NCBI RefSeq assembly: GCF_008274625.1
Contig: NZ_VTRU01000003.1
Coordinates: 310,001-374,000, forward strand
Reading direction: 5' to 3'
DNA from: Chryseobacterium panacisoli
GTDB taxonomy: Bacteria; Bacteroidota; Bacteroidia; Flavobacteriales; Weeksellaceae
Length of the DNA: 64,000 nucleotides
The notes beneath the pieces are model-generated. The model saw only the letters and a program-made list of their open reading frames with translations, did not search any database and was not told the origin of the DNA. Both the position numbers and the translations under genes were made by a program. Shown one piece after another: positions 9,255 to 17,013 of this stretch; the first letter of the stretch is position 1, and each line of letters opens with the position of its first letter.

Positions 9255-9647
9255 CTAATGTATTACTTTATTTATTAATTTTTTTCTTAATAATTGTGTT
9301 ATTAGAAAAGCTATTATAGCAACTATAAAAATACTTCGCTGTTTTTCATATATGATCGCCCAGTATATAAAAGGAATGCTAATTATAGCCCATTCAAATA
9401 ATAGCTTTAAAGTAAGTTTATCCTGATTAGGAATTATCAGTATTAAATCTAAAATAATAAGTGCTAATATAAAGCCTGCCCAAAACATTAGGCCATATAA
9501 GAGGATTAAAAATATTGCAGCAAATATTGATTGAAAAAAATTTCTTGTAACACCATCATCAACAGTAAAATTAAAAATGATGGAATAAATTAAGAGGAAT
9601 ATAAAAACACCCAATATATTTATCCAATTTGTTCGTAGTATTTTCAT
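9255..9647 (-). CDS. Small multi-pass membrane protein, candidate immunity protein of RHS tip
   Basis: I do not recognise the family. The 130-residue protein is strongly hydrophobic with about four predicted membrane segments: roughly 9-27, 38-72 as two segments, 85-99 and 106-121. It has a basic C-terminus (LLRKKLINKVIH). It begins 16 bases after the stop of the RHS core/tip remnant and is on the same strand. That is the classic position of an immunity gene in polymorphic-toxin cassettes, so an immunity role is inferred from position only. A membrane location would fit protection against a toxin acting in or entering through the inner membrane. Confidence 0.6.
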   Translation of the reverse strand: MKILRTNWINILGVFIFLLIYSIIFNFTVDDGVTRNFFQSIFAAIFLILLYGLMFWAGFILALIILDLILIIPNQDKLTLKLLFEWAIISIPFIYWAIIYEKQRSIFIVAIIAFLITQLLRKKLINKVIH

Positions 9648-9663
9648 TGTATTTTTTTGTTTA

Positions 9664-10547
9664 TTATCTTACCATTTCAAACTCTAATGACCCTGGTTCT
9701 AGAATAGGAACTCTTTCAACAGCTGGTTGCGAAGTCATTGTTTTATTCCAATCACCAACAGAGTATGTTTTATCCCCTTTTTGCACTCCTGTAAATACAC
9801 CATTCTTGTCCATTGTTACAGTAAAATTGTTACTCATCATTGGTTTACTGCCACCTCCTGGTAAACTAGTATAAGGATTCCCTATGGCAGGACTAACACC
9901 TATCATCAATTGATTCCCAGCTGTATCACCAATCATTGTCTCTACTGAAGGAAATCCATCTCCTGTTTGAGTAACGTTAACACCTAAAGTTCCTGCATTC
10001 TTATTCTCTGTTAAACTAAAATTAGTTTTTACATCAATATCAGGAGAACCCGGGACTAATGGATTGTGCCCCGCCATCGTAGATGTCCAAGAAGTTGTAG
10101 TACTTCCATCTTTATTTGAATTATATACAGCATTTGTAATTGTACCGCGGTCATCTGTTGCTGTTGCAGAGCCAAACAAAAAATGAGTAAAAGGGCTGGA
10201 AGTAGCTCCATAGTTAGTGTAAGTATGATTATCGGTATTCATTACATAGCTATGTGATAATCTAGATGTAACAGATTGAGAAGTAGAAAACCCTCTGTTA
10301 TCACCCCAAAACCATCCTCCAAAAGACTCAAATGGAGCAAAAGAACGTGTAGTTACAGGATATGGCCACATTCCATCTAGATCGATAAATCGAATTGGAT
10401 TGTTAAATGCATAATTATACGGACTATGTCTTGTCATTTTCTCCGCCAACGGATCCACCACAGATTCGGCATATAGAATCTTGCTTCATAATCATAAATA
10501 TCAGTCTCTTGGAGTTCCTTTCGATTGTACTCGTAATATAGGTTATT
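9664..10547 (-). pseudogene. RHS core remnant with C-terminal tip, 5'-truncated and frameshifted
   Basis: Reading minus from about 10547, the frame gives [20 protein letters not shown] then MPNL, the end of an RHS-repeat-associated core. Such cores normally continue through a GRW-VDPLAEK stretch. Here the GRW part is missing, and the frame shifts so that [20 protein letters not shown] resumes in another frame at 10461. A TGA lies just upstream at 10548-10550. The downstream 230 residues after [13 protein letters not shown] are the variable tip and resemble no toxin I can name. The 265-codon frame beginning at GTG/ATG-like codons near 10461 may still be read, but the parent RHS protein is gone. 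Confidence 0.8.
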
Positions 10548-10674
10548 TCATAAAAGATGAGATAACTTATTATCTATTACACAAAAAATTCAAGGGAAAA
10601 TTAGTTTTTTAAAATTAAGTAACAATTTCTATTTTGAAAATTTATTAATTTTTTCCTTTTTATCATAAAATTCT

Positions 10675-10938
10675 TTATTTCTTTATGAGTAACACTATCT
10701 TTAGTGAACTATTATATTGTGAAATTAAACTTAAAGTATCATTTTTTACTATCAAAATTCCAGATAACTTCTCAACAGAACTTGGGTATATTAGAACAAA
10801 TCTTTTGTTTTTTTTAATTAATAAAAGATTTAAAGGAGCATCTGTAGGATAGCATTTATTCTCGTACCTCCCAATTTTAAATCTAGGATTGCAACTCAAT
10901 AGAAAAAGATACAAAAAAAATATTAAAGTATTTTTCAT
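10675..10938 (-). CDS. Small lipoprotein, candidate orphan immunity protein
   Basis: The family is not recognised. This 87-residue frame begins with a clear lipoprotein signal, MKNTLIFFLYLFLLSC, with Cys at 16. The mature part (FKIGRYENKCYPTD, later GILIVKNDTLSLI) reads like the small beta-rich lipoproteins common in Bacteroidota, whose 'GTY-x-NDTL' style ends are typical. It may be truncated at the C-terminus. It sits between two RHS tip fragments on the same strand, so a left-over immunity role is possible. That is inferred from position only. Confidence 0.5.
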   Translation of the reverse strand: MKNTLIFFLYLFLLSCNPRFKIGRYENKCYPTDAPLNLLLIKKNKRFVLIYPSSVEKLSGILIVKNDTLSLISQYNSSLKIVLLIKK

Positions 10939-11123
10939 TTTTTATAATATGTTTAACCATTAAGACTAAAGCTCTCCTTGCTGGCGCGAGCGTCTTGCTC
11001 ATGTTCCTCTCAATCATTAAGTTTATATATCTATTCTCAAAATTCGATTGCAGATTAAGATTCTATAATTGAAGCAAAATTCATTTTTCTTCAAAGTTTA
11101 AAAGTAGTAAAACCTATATTATA

Positions 11124-11152
11124 AACAACCCTCGCAATTTGCGGGGGTTGTT
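11124..11152. terminator. Strong hairpin after the RHS-associated lipoprotein gene
   Basis: Arms aacaaccctcgca and tgcgggggttgtt pair with one G-U wobble around a 3-base loop. The hairpin lies 48 bases downstream of the minus-strand lipoprotein gene. On the plus strand it is followed by ATTTAT, so it is roughly symmetrical. Confidence 0.65.
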
Positions 11153-11199
11153 ATTTATCTGTCACACGATAAAATCGGGATAGAGTATTATAATTTTAT

Positions 11200-11628
11200 T
11201 TATCTTAAACGCTTCCAATTGTTAGTAAACACTATTACATATTTATTACTTTCATAGGCAGGTTTTGATATGTAAATAAGTTTGTATTTACTTAATTCTT
11301 TCTTTTTAATAAAAATTTTCCTGCTGTTTTTAAAATCTAAAATTATATCCTCATTATTCGGAAATAATTGTATGGATGTTAGTTCTAATTGAGGACGAGA
11401 ATCAAGTAGTACTTTTTTTATGATTTCACTCTTACTATTCTTAATTATGAGGCTATCTTTGCTAAAAGTTTCCATAAAAAGAATTGCAGTATTATTTTCA
11501 TTTAAATCAAATTTTTCCGTAAGAATATCTAATGATTTGCTCTTAACAAGATCACCTCTTTCATACTGTTTTTTTACATTGCAGCTTAAAATTATTGACA
11601 TTGTAATTAGTGCTAAAATTATTCTCAT
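11200..11628 (-). CDS. Lipoprotein, candidate immunity partner of the HExxH toxin tip
   Basis: The family is not recognised. This 142-residue protein has a lipoprotein signal MRIILALITMSIILSC, with lipidated Cys at 16. The mature part is mixed charged and beta-rich, with no enzyme motif. Its start codon lies 5 bases after the stop of the toxin-tip fragment at 11634, suggesting translational coupling. In RHS and other polymorphic-toxin loci the gene directly after the toxin tip is normally its immunity gene. A lipid-anchored periplasmic immunity protein would fit a toxin attacking envelope proteins. This is inferred from gene order. Confidence 0.6.
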   Translation of the reverse strand: MRIILALITMSIILSCNVKKQYERGDLVKSKSLDILTEKFDLNENNTAILFMETFSKDSLIIKNSKSEIIKKVLLDSRPQLELTSIQLFPNNEDIILDFKNSRKIFIKKKELSKYKLIYISKPAYESNKYVIVFTNNWKRLR

Positions 11629-11633
11629 AATTA

Positions 11634-12044
11634 CTACTGATTTTGATTAATAATTTGGTTTACAACTTGTTTTCTCTGCTCAGGAGTGACATGTGTATTA
11701 GCACTTTCATAGCCTTTATTCATAGAGTTTTTATTGTCACGACTTTGTTCTTGATAGAGCTTGCTCTTTCGGTCGGTTAATCTATCTGTATGTTTTTGTC
11801 CTGCAGTATGCAAATCTTCATGAGCTCCTGCTGCTGCAACTTTCTTTCTTTCACTAGAATCATTAAATTTATTAACTTCATTTTCAAAAAGAGTGTTTCC
11901 TAAGTTAATTTGAGTTCTATTATTTTTAGTATCTCCTATCTTATCAGTCAAACCAGCTGCGGTTTGATCAATTAGTTTCGCCATATCAACTTCATTTGCA
12001 TTCCTGGGCAGAGATTCCCAAGACCGTACATAAGGTGAATGCAC
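11634..12044 (-). pseudogene. Orphan RHS-type toxin tip with HExxHxxGxxH zinc motif
   Basis: The frame of up to 136 residues reads as the C-terminal part of a larger protein. Its first 13 or so residues (MHSPYVRSWESLP) are an out-of-frame reading of a signal peptide, and the real homologous sequence probably begins at NANEVDMAKLIDQ. Residues 75-85 are HEDLHTAGQKH, a perfect HExxHxxGxxH zinc-ligand pattern as in metzincins. A Lys/Arg/Glu-rich helix follows. No Met-turn is obvious. The ORF is followed after 5 bases by a lipoprotein gene. I infer the surviving 3' end of a deleted RHS toxin gene. Whether it is still expressed is unknown. Confidence 0.6.
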
Positions 12045-12063
12045 CAGTATAGATTTTTTTCAT
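11992..12063 (-). pseudogene. Orphan signal-peptide start, relic 5' end of a deleted RHS gene
   Basis: ATG at 12063 opens a 23-codon frame, MKKIYTGAFTLCTVLGISAQ then ECK and a TGA at 11992-11994. This is a typical Sec signal peptide with cleavage after SAQ-like residues. It overlaps the toxin-tip frame in a different phase. The arrangement fits an internal deletion joining the 5' end of a secreted RHS gene to its 3' tip out of frame. Confidence 0.6.
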
Positions 12064-12108
12064 TCCAATGTTGTTTTCTGAGTTAGTAATTAGTTTCTTA
12101 AAACTTCG

Positions 12109-12116
12109 CAAATTTA
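12109..12116 (-). promoter_or_regulatory. -7 box upstream of the relic signal peptide
   Basis: CAAATTTA on the plus strand reads TAAATTTG, a TAnnTTTG match, 45 bases ahead of ATG 12063. No good -33 element is seen. It suggests the promoter region of the lost RHS gene survives. Confidence 0.4.
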
Positions 12117-12403
12117 ACACTTTTTAAGATATGAAAATCACTTTCATGTGGTATCCTGTAAATCATACTATTTATTGTTAAATTCGTTTTATTTATATTG
12201 ATATTTTCATTTTCCTGGTGCAAAATTATCTCCGGATAACGACAAAACTTGTCGCATTAAAAACAAAAAAACAGATAAACATTAATCAAAAACACTCGCT
12301 CTCAATTACGAAAACATATCATATAAAATATCAAATTCCTATTTGCTTTTTTAAGCATTAAATACAATCTGCATATCATCTTTAATCATTTCATTATCAA
12401 CCA
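12117..12403. other. AT-rich intergenic region between RHS relic and HhH gene
   Basis: About 290 bases of AT-rich DNA with divergent promoters at its two ends. I see no gene, RNA fold or repeat in it. Confidence 0.5.
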
Positions 12404-12434
12404 TTGACACACCTTATTTTTATTGATATTTTTA
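12404..12434 (+). promoter_or_regulatory. Putative leaderless promoter for the HhH gene
   Basis: TTG (12404-12406), a 20-base spacer, then TATTTTTA (12427-12434), one base off the TAnnTTTG -7 consensus. It ends 4 bases before the ATG at 12439, so the mRNA would have almost no leader. Confidence 0.5.
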
Positions 12435-12438
12435 CTGT

Positions 12439-13701
12439 ATGATGAGAAAAAACTATTACCGAAAATTGGCATTCATGGTCACATTGCTGACTATTTTATT
12501 GGCCTATCAGAAATACACCAGCCGGGAAAAAGAACCTTTTCCTGAGGTAAAGTTCATTACAAGTCATTCAAATTCTGCAGACCTCTCAAATTTTGATCCC
12601 AATACGCTGGACAAAGAGCAATGGCAGAAGCTTGGATTTTCAGAGAAACAGACTGCTACAATTATGAAATATAAAGATATTGTAGGAGGAAAGTTTATAT
12701 CAAAAGAACAGTTGAAAAAATGTTACGCGATTTCTGAGGAGAAGTTCAGCGAATTGAAATCATTCATTTTACTTCCTGAAAAAACAGAGGGAGGAAATTC
12801 AAAAGAATTCAAAACATATGGAAAGAAAGAAATTATTATTTCAGGGAAATTCAATCCTGATCAGTTTTCTGCCAATGACTGGCTCAAAATGGGTTTCAGC
12901 GAAAAACAGGCAGAAGCTATTTTAAAATACAGGAATTATCTGGGAGGAAGCTTTATCAGCAAGGAGAAGTTTAAAGAATGTTTTATCATTTCTCCGGAAA
13001 ATTACAACAAACTTGAACCTTATTTGATACTGCCCACGAAAACTCCCACAACTTTCAAAAATTTAGCACAGAATAATGCTGTCAAGACTAAGATGCAATA
13101 CCATTATTTTGATCCCAATCAGCTGGATTTTGAGGGGTGGAAAGCCATTGGGTTTTCAGAAAAACAAGCCGTTACTATTATTAATTATAAGGATAGAAAT
13201 CTACGGGGAAGTTTTAAAAGTCTGGAAGACCTGCAAAAGTGCTTTGTGATCTCTGCTGAGAAATTTCAGGAAATGAAACCTTATATCAAGCTTCAGGAAA
13301 AGCAACAGGAAAAAACAGATTTTTCAAAAACGGATCTCAACACCATTACTTTCAGACAGCTTATAGAGTTTGGTCTGGATGAAAGAAGCGCCGGCTCTAT
13401 CATTGGCTTCAGAAAAAAATTAGGGGGCTTTATTAATAAGCAACAGATTTTAAGTACTTACAATATTGATCAGGATCTTGTTCAAAAGCTGATTTCAACA
13501 GCACCACTGAATCCTTCAGAGGTGCCCAGATATTCATTAGTGGATGCACCTGAAGAATGGCTTAAAAATCATCCCTATTTCAAATATTCTGCAGACAAAA
13601 TCATTTTTTACCGGATCAGTAATCCTGATGATAGAAAAATATGGAAACTTTTAAAACTGAAACCTGAGTATGAAGAAAGAATGAGATTATATATAAAATA
13701 A
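12439..13701 (+). CDS. Membrane-anchored protein with four helix-hairpin-helix repeats
   Basis: This 420-residue protein has an N-terminal signal anchor at about residues 9-24. Four repeated units of about 62 residues follow, at about 52-113, 138-199, 223-286 and 297-356, then a partial fifth at about 370-419. Each unit contains a helix-hairpin-helix core of ComEA type (GFSEKQ-x-I-x-Y-K-GG-x-F-S-L), and the first three carry a conserved Cys (KKCYAIS, KECFIIS, QKCFVIS). HhH modules of this kind bind DNA non-specifically, for example in competence. A periplasmic DNA- or envelope-binding role is possible but unproven. It is flanked by a strong terminator and has its own promoter. Confidence 0.85.
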   Translation: MMRKNYYRKLAFMVTLLTILLAYQKYTSREKEPFPEVKFITSHSNSADLSNFDPNTLDKEQWQKLGFSEKQTATIMKYKDIVGGKFISKEQLKKCYAISEEKFSELKSFILLPEKTEGGNSKEFKTYGKKEIIISGKFNPDQFSANDWLKMGFSEKQAEAILKYRNYLGGSFISKEKFKECFIISPENYNKLEPYLILPTKTPTTFKNLAQNNAVKTKMQYHYFDPNQLDFEGWKAIGFSEKQAVTIINYKDRNLRGSFKSLEDLQKCFVISAEKFQEMKPYIKLQEKQQEKTDFSKTDLNTITFRQLIEFGLDERSAGSIIGFRKKLGGFINKQQILSTYNIDQDLVQKLISTAPLNPSEVPRYSLVDAPEEWLKNHPYFKYSADKIIFYRISNPDDRKIWKLLKLKPEYEERMRLYIK

Positions 13702-13720
13702 CTTAAGTCCAGATAAAAAA

Positions 13721-13767
13721 ATAATCTAAACTGTTCCAAAATATTATTTTGGAACAGTTTAGATTAT
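13721..13767. terminator. Perfect 22-bp bidirectional terminator
   Basis: Arms at 13721-13742 and 13746-13767 are exact inverted complements with a 3-base loop. The hairpin lies between the convergent HhH gene and the beta-propeller lipoprotein gene, with A-rich sequence on its left. Confidence 0.9.
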
Positions 13768-13787
13768 ATGAAACAAAATTCTAAATT

Positions 13788-15008
13788 TTAATGATGCATA
13801 TAATTGCTCGGGCCATTGGTTCCTTCAATGGATTCCGGCAGTATTCCATAACGGTTGCGTAAGTCAACTGTACCTAACGTTTTTCCTGTGTTGATATCAA
13901 TTACACTAATGGTTCCGGAGTTCAAATTAGGGAGATCCAATAAATTATTCTGTACTGCTACAACTTCTTTTCCTGATTTGGTTTTAAAGAAAGCCATATG
14001 ATGTGCCCCTTTATCAGCATCAAAAGTCTTCAAAAGTTTTAGCTGTGGAAGATTACTTAAATCAAAGACAAGTACTTTTCCAGGATCTGCAAAACTCACA
14101 TATAATTTATTTGAATCATCAATATACATTTCGAGAGCCCAGCCTAATCCTTGCGAACTCCCGTCAAAAAGTTTAGTAAAAGCATCATACTTTTTCGTTG
14201 CAGGATTGTATGGAGCAATCCAGATATCACCCCCGATCATTGTTGTAGAAAGTGCATATTGCGGAAATTTCCCACGCAGCAGTAAAACCTCAACAGGAGC
14301 TGACATATCTGTTGGAGTGTCTGCTACCCGATACGTCTCCTTTATCTCGTAGGTATTGAGATCCAATAAAGTACAGGTATTTCCCAATCCGGTAGTAAGA
14401 TCCGGGTGGATGGTGGAGGTGACCATCATTAATCCTTTTTCTTCATTAATTGAAATACCATGCGGATACATTATAAATTGATTGGGATTAGCCTGAATGG
14501 GTGCTTTAATTGTTTTGATAAGCTGATTATTATTAGCATTAAAAACACCTATACTGCCATCCTTCGGACCTCCTGCTCCCCCCATAAAGGTCATAAAATA
14601 TCTTCCGTCATTTGTGAAAAATAAATTTTCTCCTACTGTATTCTCACCGGTATCAATAGGCGTTGCATCAATTAATTTTGGCAGCCCATTTTGGTCTTTT
14701 CCCGTTTGTATCTCATAGAGATAACTGCCGCCCAAAGCAGTAGTGAACATCTTGTTTGCATTCTGATTGTAATAGATATGATGTGGCAATACACCAACAC
14801 CAAGTTCAAGCCTGCTGCTTATATTTCCAAAATTCGGGGCTTCGGGATCAAGTTCGATAACGGCAATTCCGTCTGACAATCCTTTTAAGCTTCTATAATC
14901 AATGTAAAAAGAAGAATCATTTGAATGATTAGGATCGTGTTCATTTAGACAACTGGTAAAAATTACCAAAGTCACAAATAAAAAAACTCCATTAAGATTT
15001 AATTTCAT
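13788..15008 (-). CDS. YncE/YVTN-like beta-propeller lipoprotein
   Basis: This 406-residue protein has a lipoprotein signal, MKLNLNGVFLFVTLVIFTSC, with Cys at 20. The mature part has repeated beta-blade sequences typical of seven-bladed YncE/YVTN-type propellers. Examples are GSIGVFNANNNQLIKTIKAP, NTCTLLDLNTYEIKETYRV, KVLVFDLSNLPQLKLLKTF and GTISVIDINTGKTLGTVDLR. Function is unknown; it may bind a ligand or protein at the cell surface. A similarity to selenium-binding-protein-type propellers is possible but not claimed. No operon partner is evident. Confidence 0.75.
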   Translation of the reverse strand: MKLNLNGVFLFVTLVIFTSCLNEHDPNHSNDSSFYIDYRSLKGLSDGIAVIELDPEAPNFGNISSRLELGVGVLPHHIYYNQNANKMFTTALGGSYLYEIQTGKDQNGLPKLIDATPIDTGENTVGENLFFTNDGRYFMTFMGGAGGPKDGSIGVFNANNNQLIKTIKAPIQANPNQFIMYPHGISINEEKGLMMVTSTIHPDLTTGLGNTCTLLDLNTYEIKETYRVADTPTDMSAPVEVLLLRGKFPQYALSTTMIGGDIWIAPYNPATKKYDAFTKLFDGSSQGLGWALEMYIDDSNKLYVSFADPGKVLVFDLSNLPQLKLLKTFDADKGAHHMAFFKTKSGKEVVAVQNNLLDLPNLNSGTISVIDINTGKTLGTVDLRNRYGILPESIEGTNGPSNYMHH

Positions 15009-15177
15009 TATTTTCAGGTTATAGTTGTTATTATTATAAATATAAAATATTTTTCTTGAAAAATAAAATATATTACACTAATATGTGAAAAATTATGAAA
15101 TAAAAAAAGTTAATACTTTTTCCAATAATTGATATTGGAAAGTATAGAAAGGAAACCTTTAAAGTATAGTATAAATC

Positions 15178-15900
15178 TTAGTTGAATGTTTTACTGGAAT
15201 CTGTAAGCATAGAATTCAATGCATTCAGTTCATCTTCTGTAAGATCTCTCCATTTTCCAATCGGGAGATCTAGTTTGATGTTCATGATACGAATCCGCTT
15301 CAGTTTTTTCACTTCATATCCCAGATATTCGCACATTCTTCGAATTTGTCTGTTGAGTCCCTGGGTAAGAACAATTCTGAAATTCATATCATCAATCTTT
15401 TCTACCTCACATTTTTTTGTTACGGTATCCAGAATAGGAACTCCATTTCGCATTTTTTCCAAAAATCTTGGATTGATCGGCTTATCTACACGGACTATAT
15501 ATTCTTTCTCGTGATTGTTGCGGGCTCTCAGAATTTTATTGACGATATCCCCATCACTTGTCAGTAAAATCAATCCCTCACTTGGTTTATCCAATCTTCC
15601 GATAGGAAAAATTCTTTTCGGGTGGTTGATGTAATCTACAATATTATTTTTTTCTCGTTTTGTATCTGTAGTACATACAATTCCTACCGGTTTATTAAAA
15701 GCAATATATACCGGCTTTTCCTGAGGTTCCCTGATAGGTTTTCCATCTACCTCTACAAGATCTTCATCGGAAACTTTTGTTCCCATTTCCGGAATTTTTC
15801 CGTTTATTTTGATCCTGCCCTCTTCTAAAAGTTTATCTGCTGCTCTTCTTGAACAGTACCCTACTTCTGATAAATATTTATTGATACGCGTTTTTTCCAT
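15178..15900 (-). CDS. rluF: 23S rRNA pseudouridine synthase RluF
   Basis: This 240-residue RsuA-family pseudouridine synthase has an N-terminal S4 RNA-binding domain (residues about 3-55, [20 protein letters not shown]). The catalytic domain carries the motif [10 protein letters not shown] with Asp104, and the terminal motif is [14 protein letters not shown]. By family it isomerises a uridine in 23S rRNA (U2604 in E. coli RluF). The RluF assignment over RluB or RsuA rests on overall motif pattern and is fairly good. The start codon overlaps the stop of a short upstream minus-strand frame (TAATG). Confidence 0.88.
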   Translation of the reverse strand: MEKTRINKYLSEVGYCSRRAADKLLEEGRIKINGKIPEMGTKVSDEDLVEVDGKPIREPQEKPVYIAFNKPVGIVCTTDTKREKNNIVDYINHPKRIFPIGRLDKPSEGLILLTSDGDIVNKILRARNNHEKEYIVRVDKPINPRFLEKMRNGVPILDTVTKKCEVEKIDDMNFRIVLTQGLNRQIRRMCEYLGYEVKKLKRIRIMNIKLDLPIGKWRDLTEDELNALNSMLTDSSKTFN

Positions 15901-16060
15901 TAGTTTTCTCCGTAACCGGTATAATTTTTATTGCTGAAAATTGTAATTCCATCGCTTAAGACTATAAAGCCAACTCTGGATTTTGGGAAATTGTGGATTC
16001 TAAAATACATCTGCTTTCCTGATTTATTCTTTCCGAAGAAAAAACTAATTTCTTAGTTTT
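15901..16060 (-). pseudogene. Possible remnant of a small protein gene upstream of rluF
   Basis: Reading minus, a frame free of stops from about 16047 ends with a TAA that overlaps the rluF ATG. It gives a protein-like ending: ISFFFGKNKSGKQMYFRI, later [18 protein letters not shown], then NYTGYGEN. No good start precedes it. An upstream frame (VQVYFLFWRKLTILQV) suggests decay or a frameshift. The family is not recognised. The rest of this 390-base gap, to 16290, shows nothing recognisable. Confidence 0.35.
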
Positions 16061-16290
16061 ATTCATCAAAAGTCATCACTGAAACTTGTAGAATAGTCAG
16101 CTTTCGCCAGAACAAAAAGTAAACTTGAACTGCATTACCCAAGCCAACAAATACTATTATTACCTATAAAACAATATTACAATCCTGTTTCCAGTGCAAA
16201 ATTAGGCAAAAAAATAAATCTGCCTACTACTGTAATTCAGCAGTTAACTTTATTATGTAAAATAGGAAAGAAATAAAAACCCTCTTATTT

Positions 16291-16989
16291 TTATAAATCC
16301 TCGAACCTATATTCGTTATTTAAAAACAGATCAGTAGCATTTTCAATAGCATAGTCACCGATTTTGGTACGCCTTAATTGAGTCAGATAGGCTCCCACTC
16401 CCAGTTCCTGCCCGATATCATGTGCAAGACTTCTGATGTAGGTTCCTTTTGAACAGCCTACCATGAAGCTTACTAAAGGAAAGTCTATTTTAATATCTTT
16501 AATGTAATGAATGGTCGTCTTTCTGGCCTTCATTTCCACTTCTTCTCCAGCTCTTGCAAGATTGTAAGCTCTTTCACCATCAATTTTAATGGCTGAATAA
16601 ATAGGTGGCTTCTGTTCAATTTCGCCAACAAATTTTTCAAGAGCTTCCTGTACCTGTTCTTCGGAAATATGAGCAATATCCTGATGAAGAATTTCAGGCT
16701 TTTCAGTATCGTAGGATTCTGTCTGTACTCCGATCTTAATCTCCGTCCAGTATTCTTTGGGAGCATCCTGGATTTCCGGAATTTTCTTGGTGAATTTTCC
16801 ACAGCATACAATAAGAAGTCCTGTTGCTCTGGGATCTAAAGTCCCTGCATGCCCGATTTTAAATTTTTTAGGAAGGTCAAACTCCCTTTTAAGTTTGTAT
16901 TTCATTTTATTGACAGCCTGGAAGGAAGTCCAGTCCAAAGGCTTATCCAATAAAAAAACGTATCCTGATTTCAGTTCTTCAGCAGTCAT
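16291..16989 (-). CDS. truB: tRNA pseudouridine(55) synthase TruB
   Basis: This 232-residue enzyme makes pseudouridine 55 in the T-loop of tRNAs. The catalytic motif GHAGTLDPRATG carries Asp52. KPPIYSAIKIDGERAYNLAR and the late motif GTYIRSLAHDIGQELG are also typical. It is shorter than E. coli TruB because it lacks the C-terminal PUA domain, as in many Bacteroidota. It follows uppP on the same strand after 24 bases, in the conserved order ftsX, DUF3098 gene, uppP, truB. Co-transcription is likely. Confidence 0.96.
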   Translation of the reverse strand: MTAEELKSGYVFLLDKPLDWTSFQAVNKMKYKLKREFDLPKKFKIGHAGTLDPRATGLLIVCCGKFTKKIPEIQDAPKEYWTEIKIGVQTESYDTEKPEILHQDIAHISEEQVQEALEKFVGEIEQKPPIYSAIKIDGERAYNLARAGEEVEMKARKTTIHYIKDIKIDFPLVSFMVGCSKGTYIRSLAHDIGQELGVGAYLTQLRRTKIGDYAIENATDLFLNNEYRFEDL

Positions 16990-17013
16990 GAATGGGTATA
17001 AATGAGTAACTTC

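Noticed and set aside
12439..13701. Possible competence protein name (ComEA) for the HhH gene
   Set aside because: HhH repeats alone do not prove a competence role and the repeat number differs; left unnamed.
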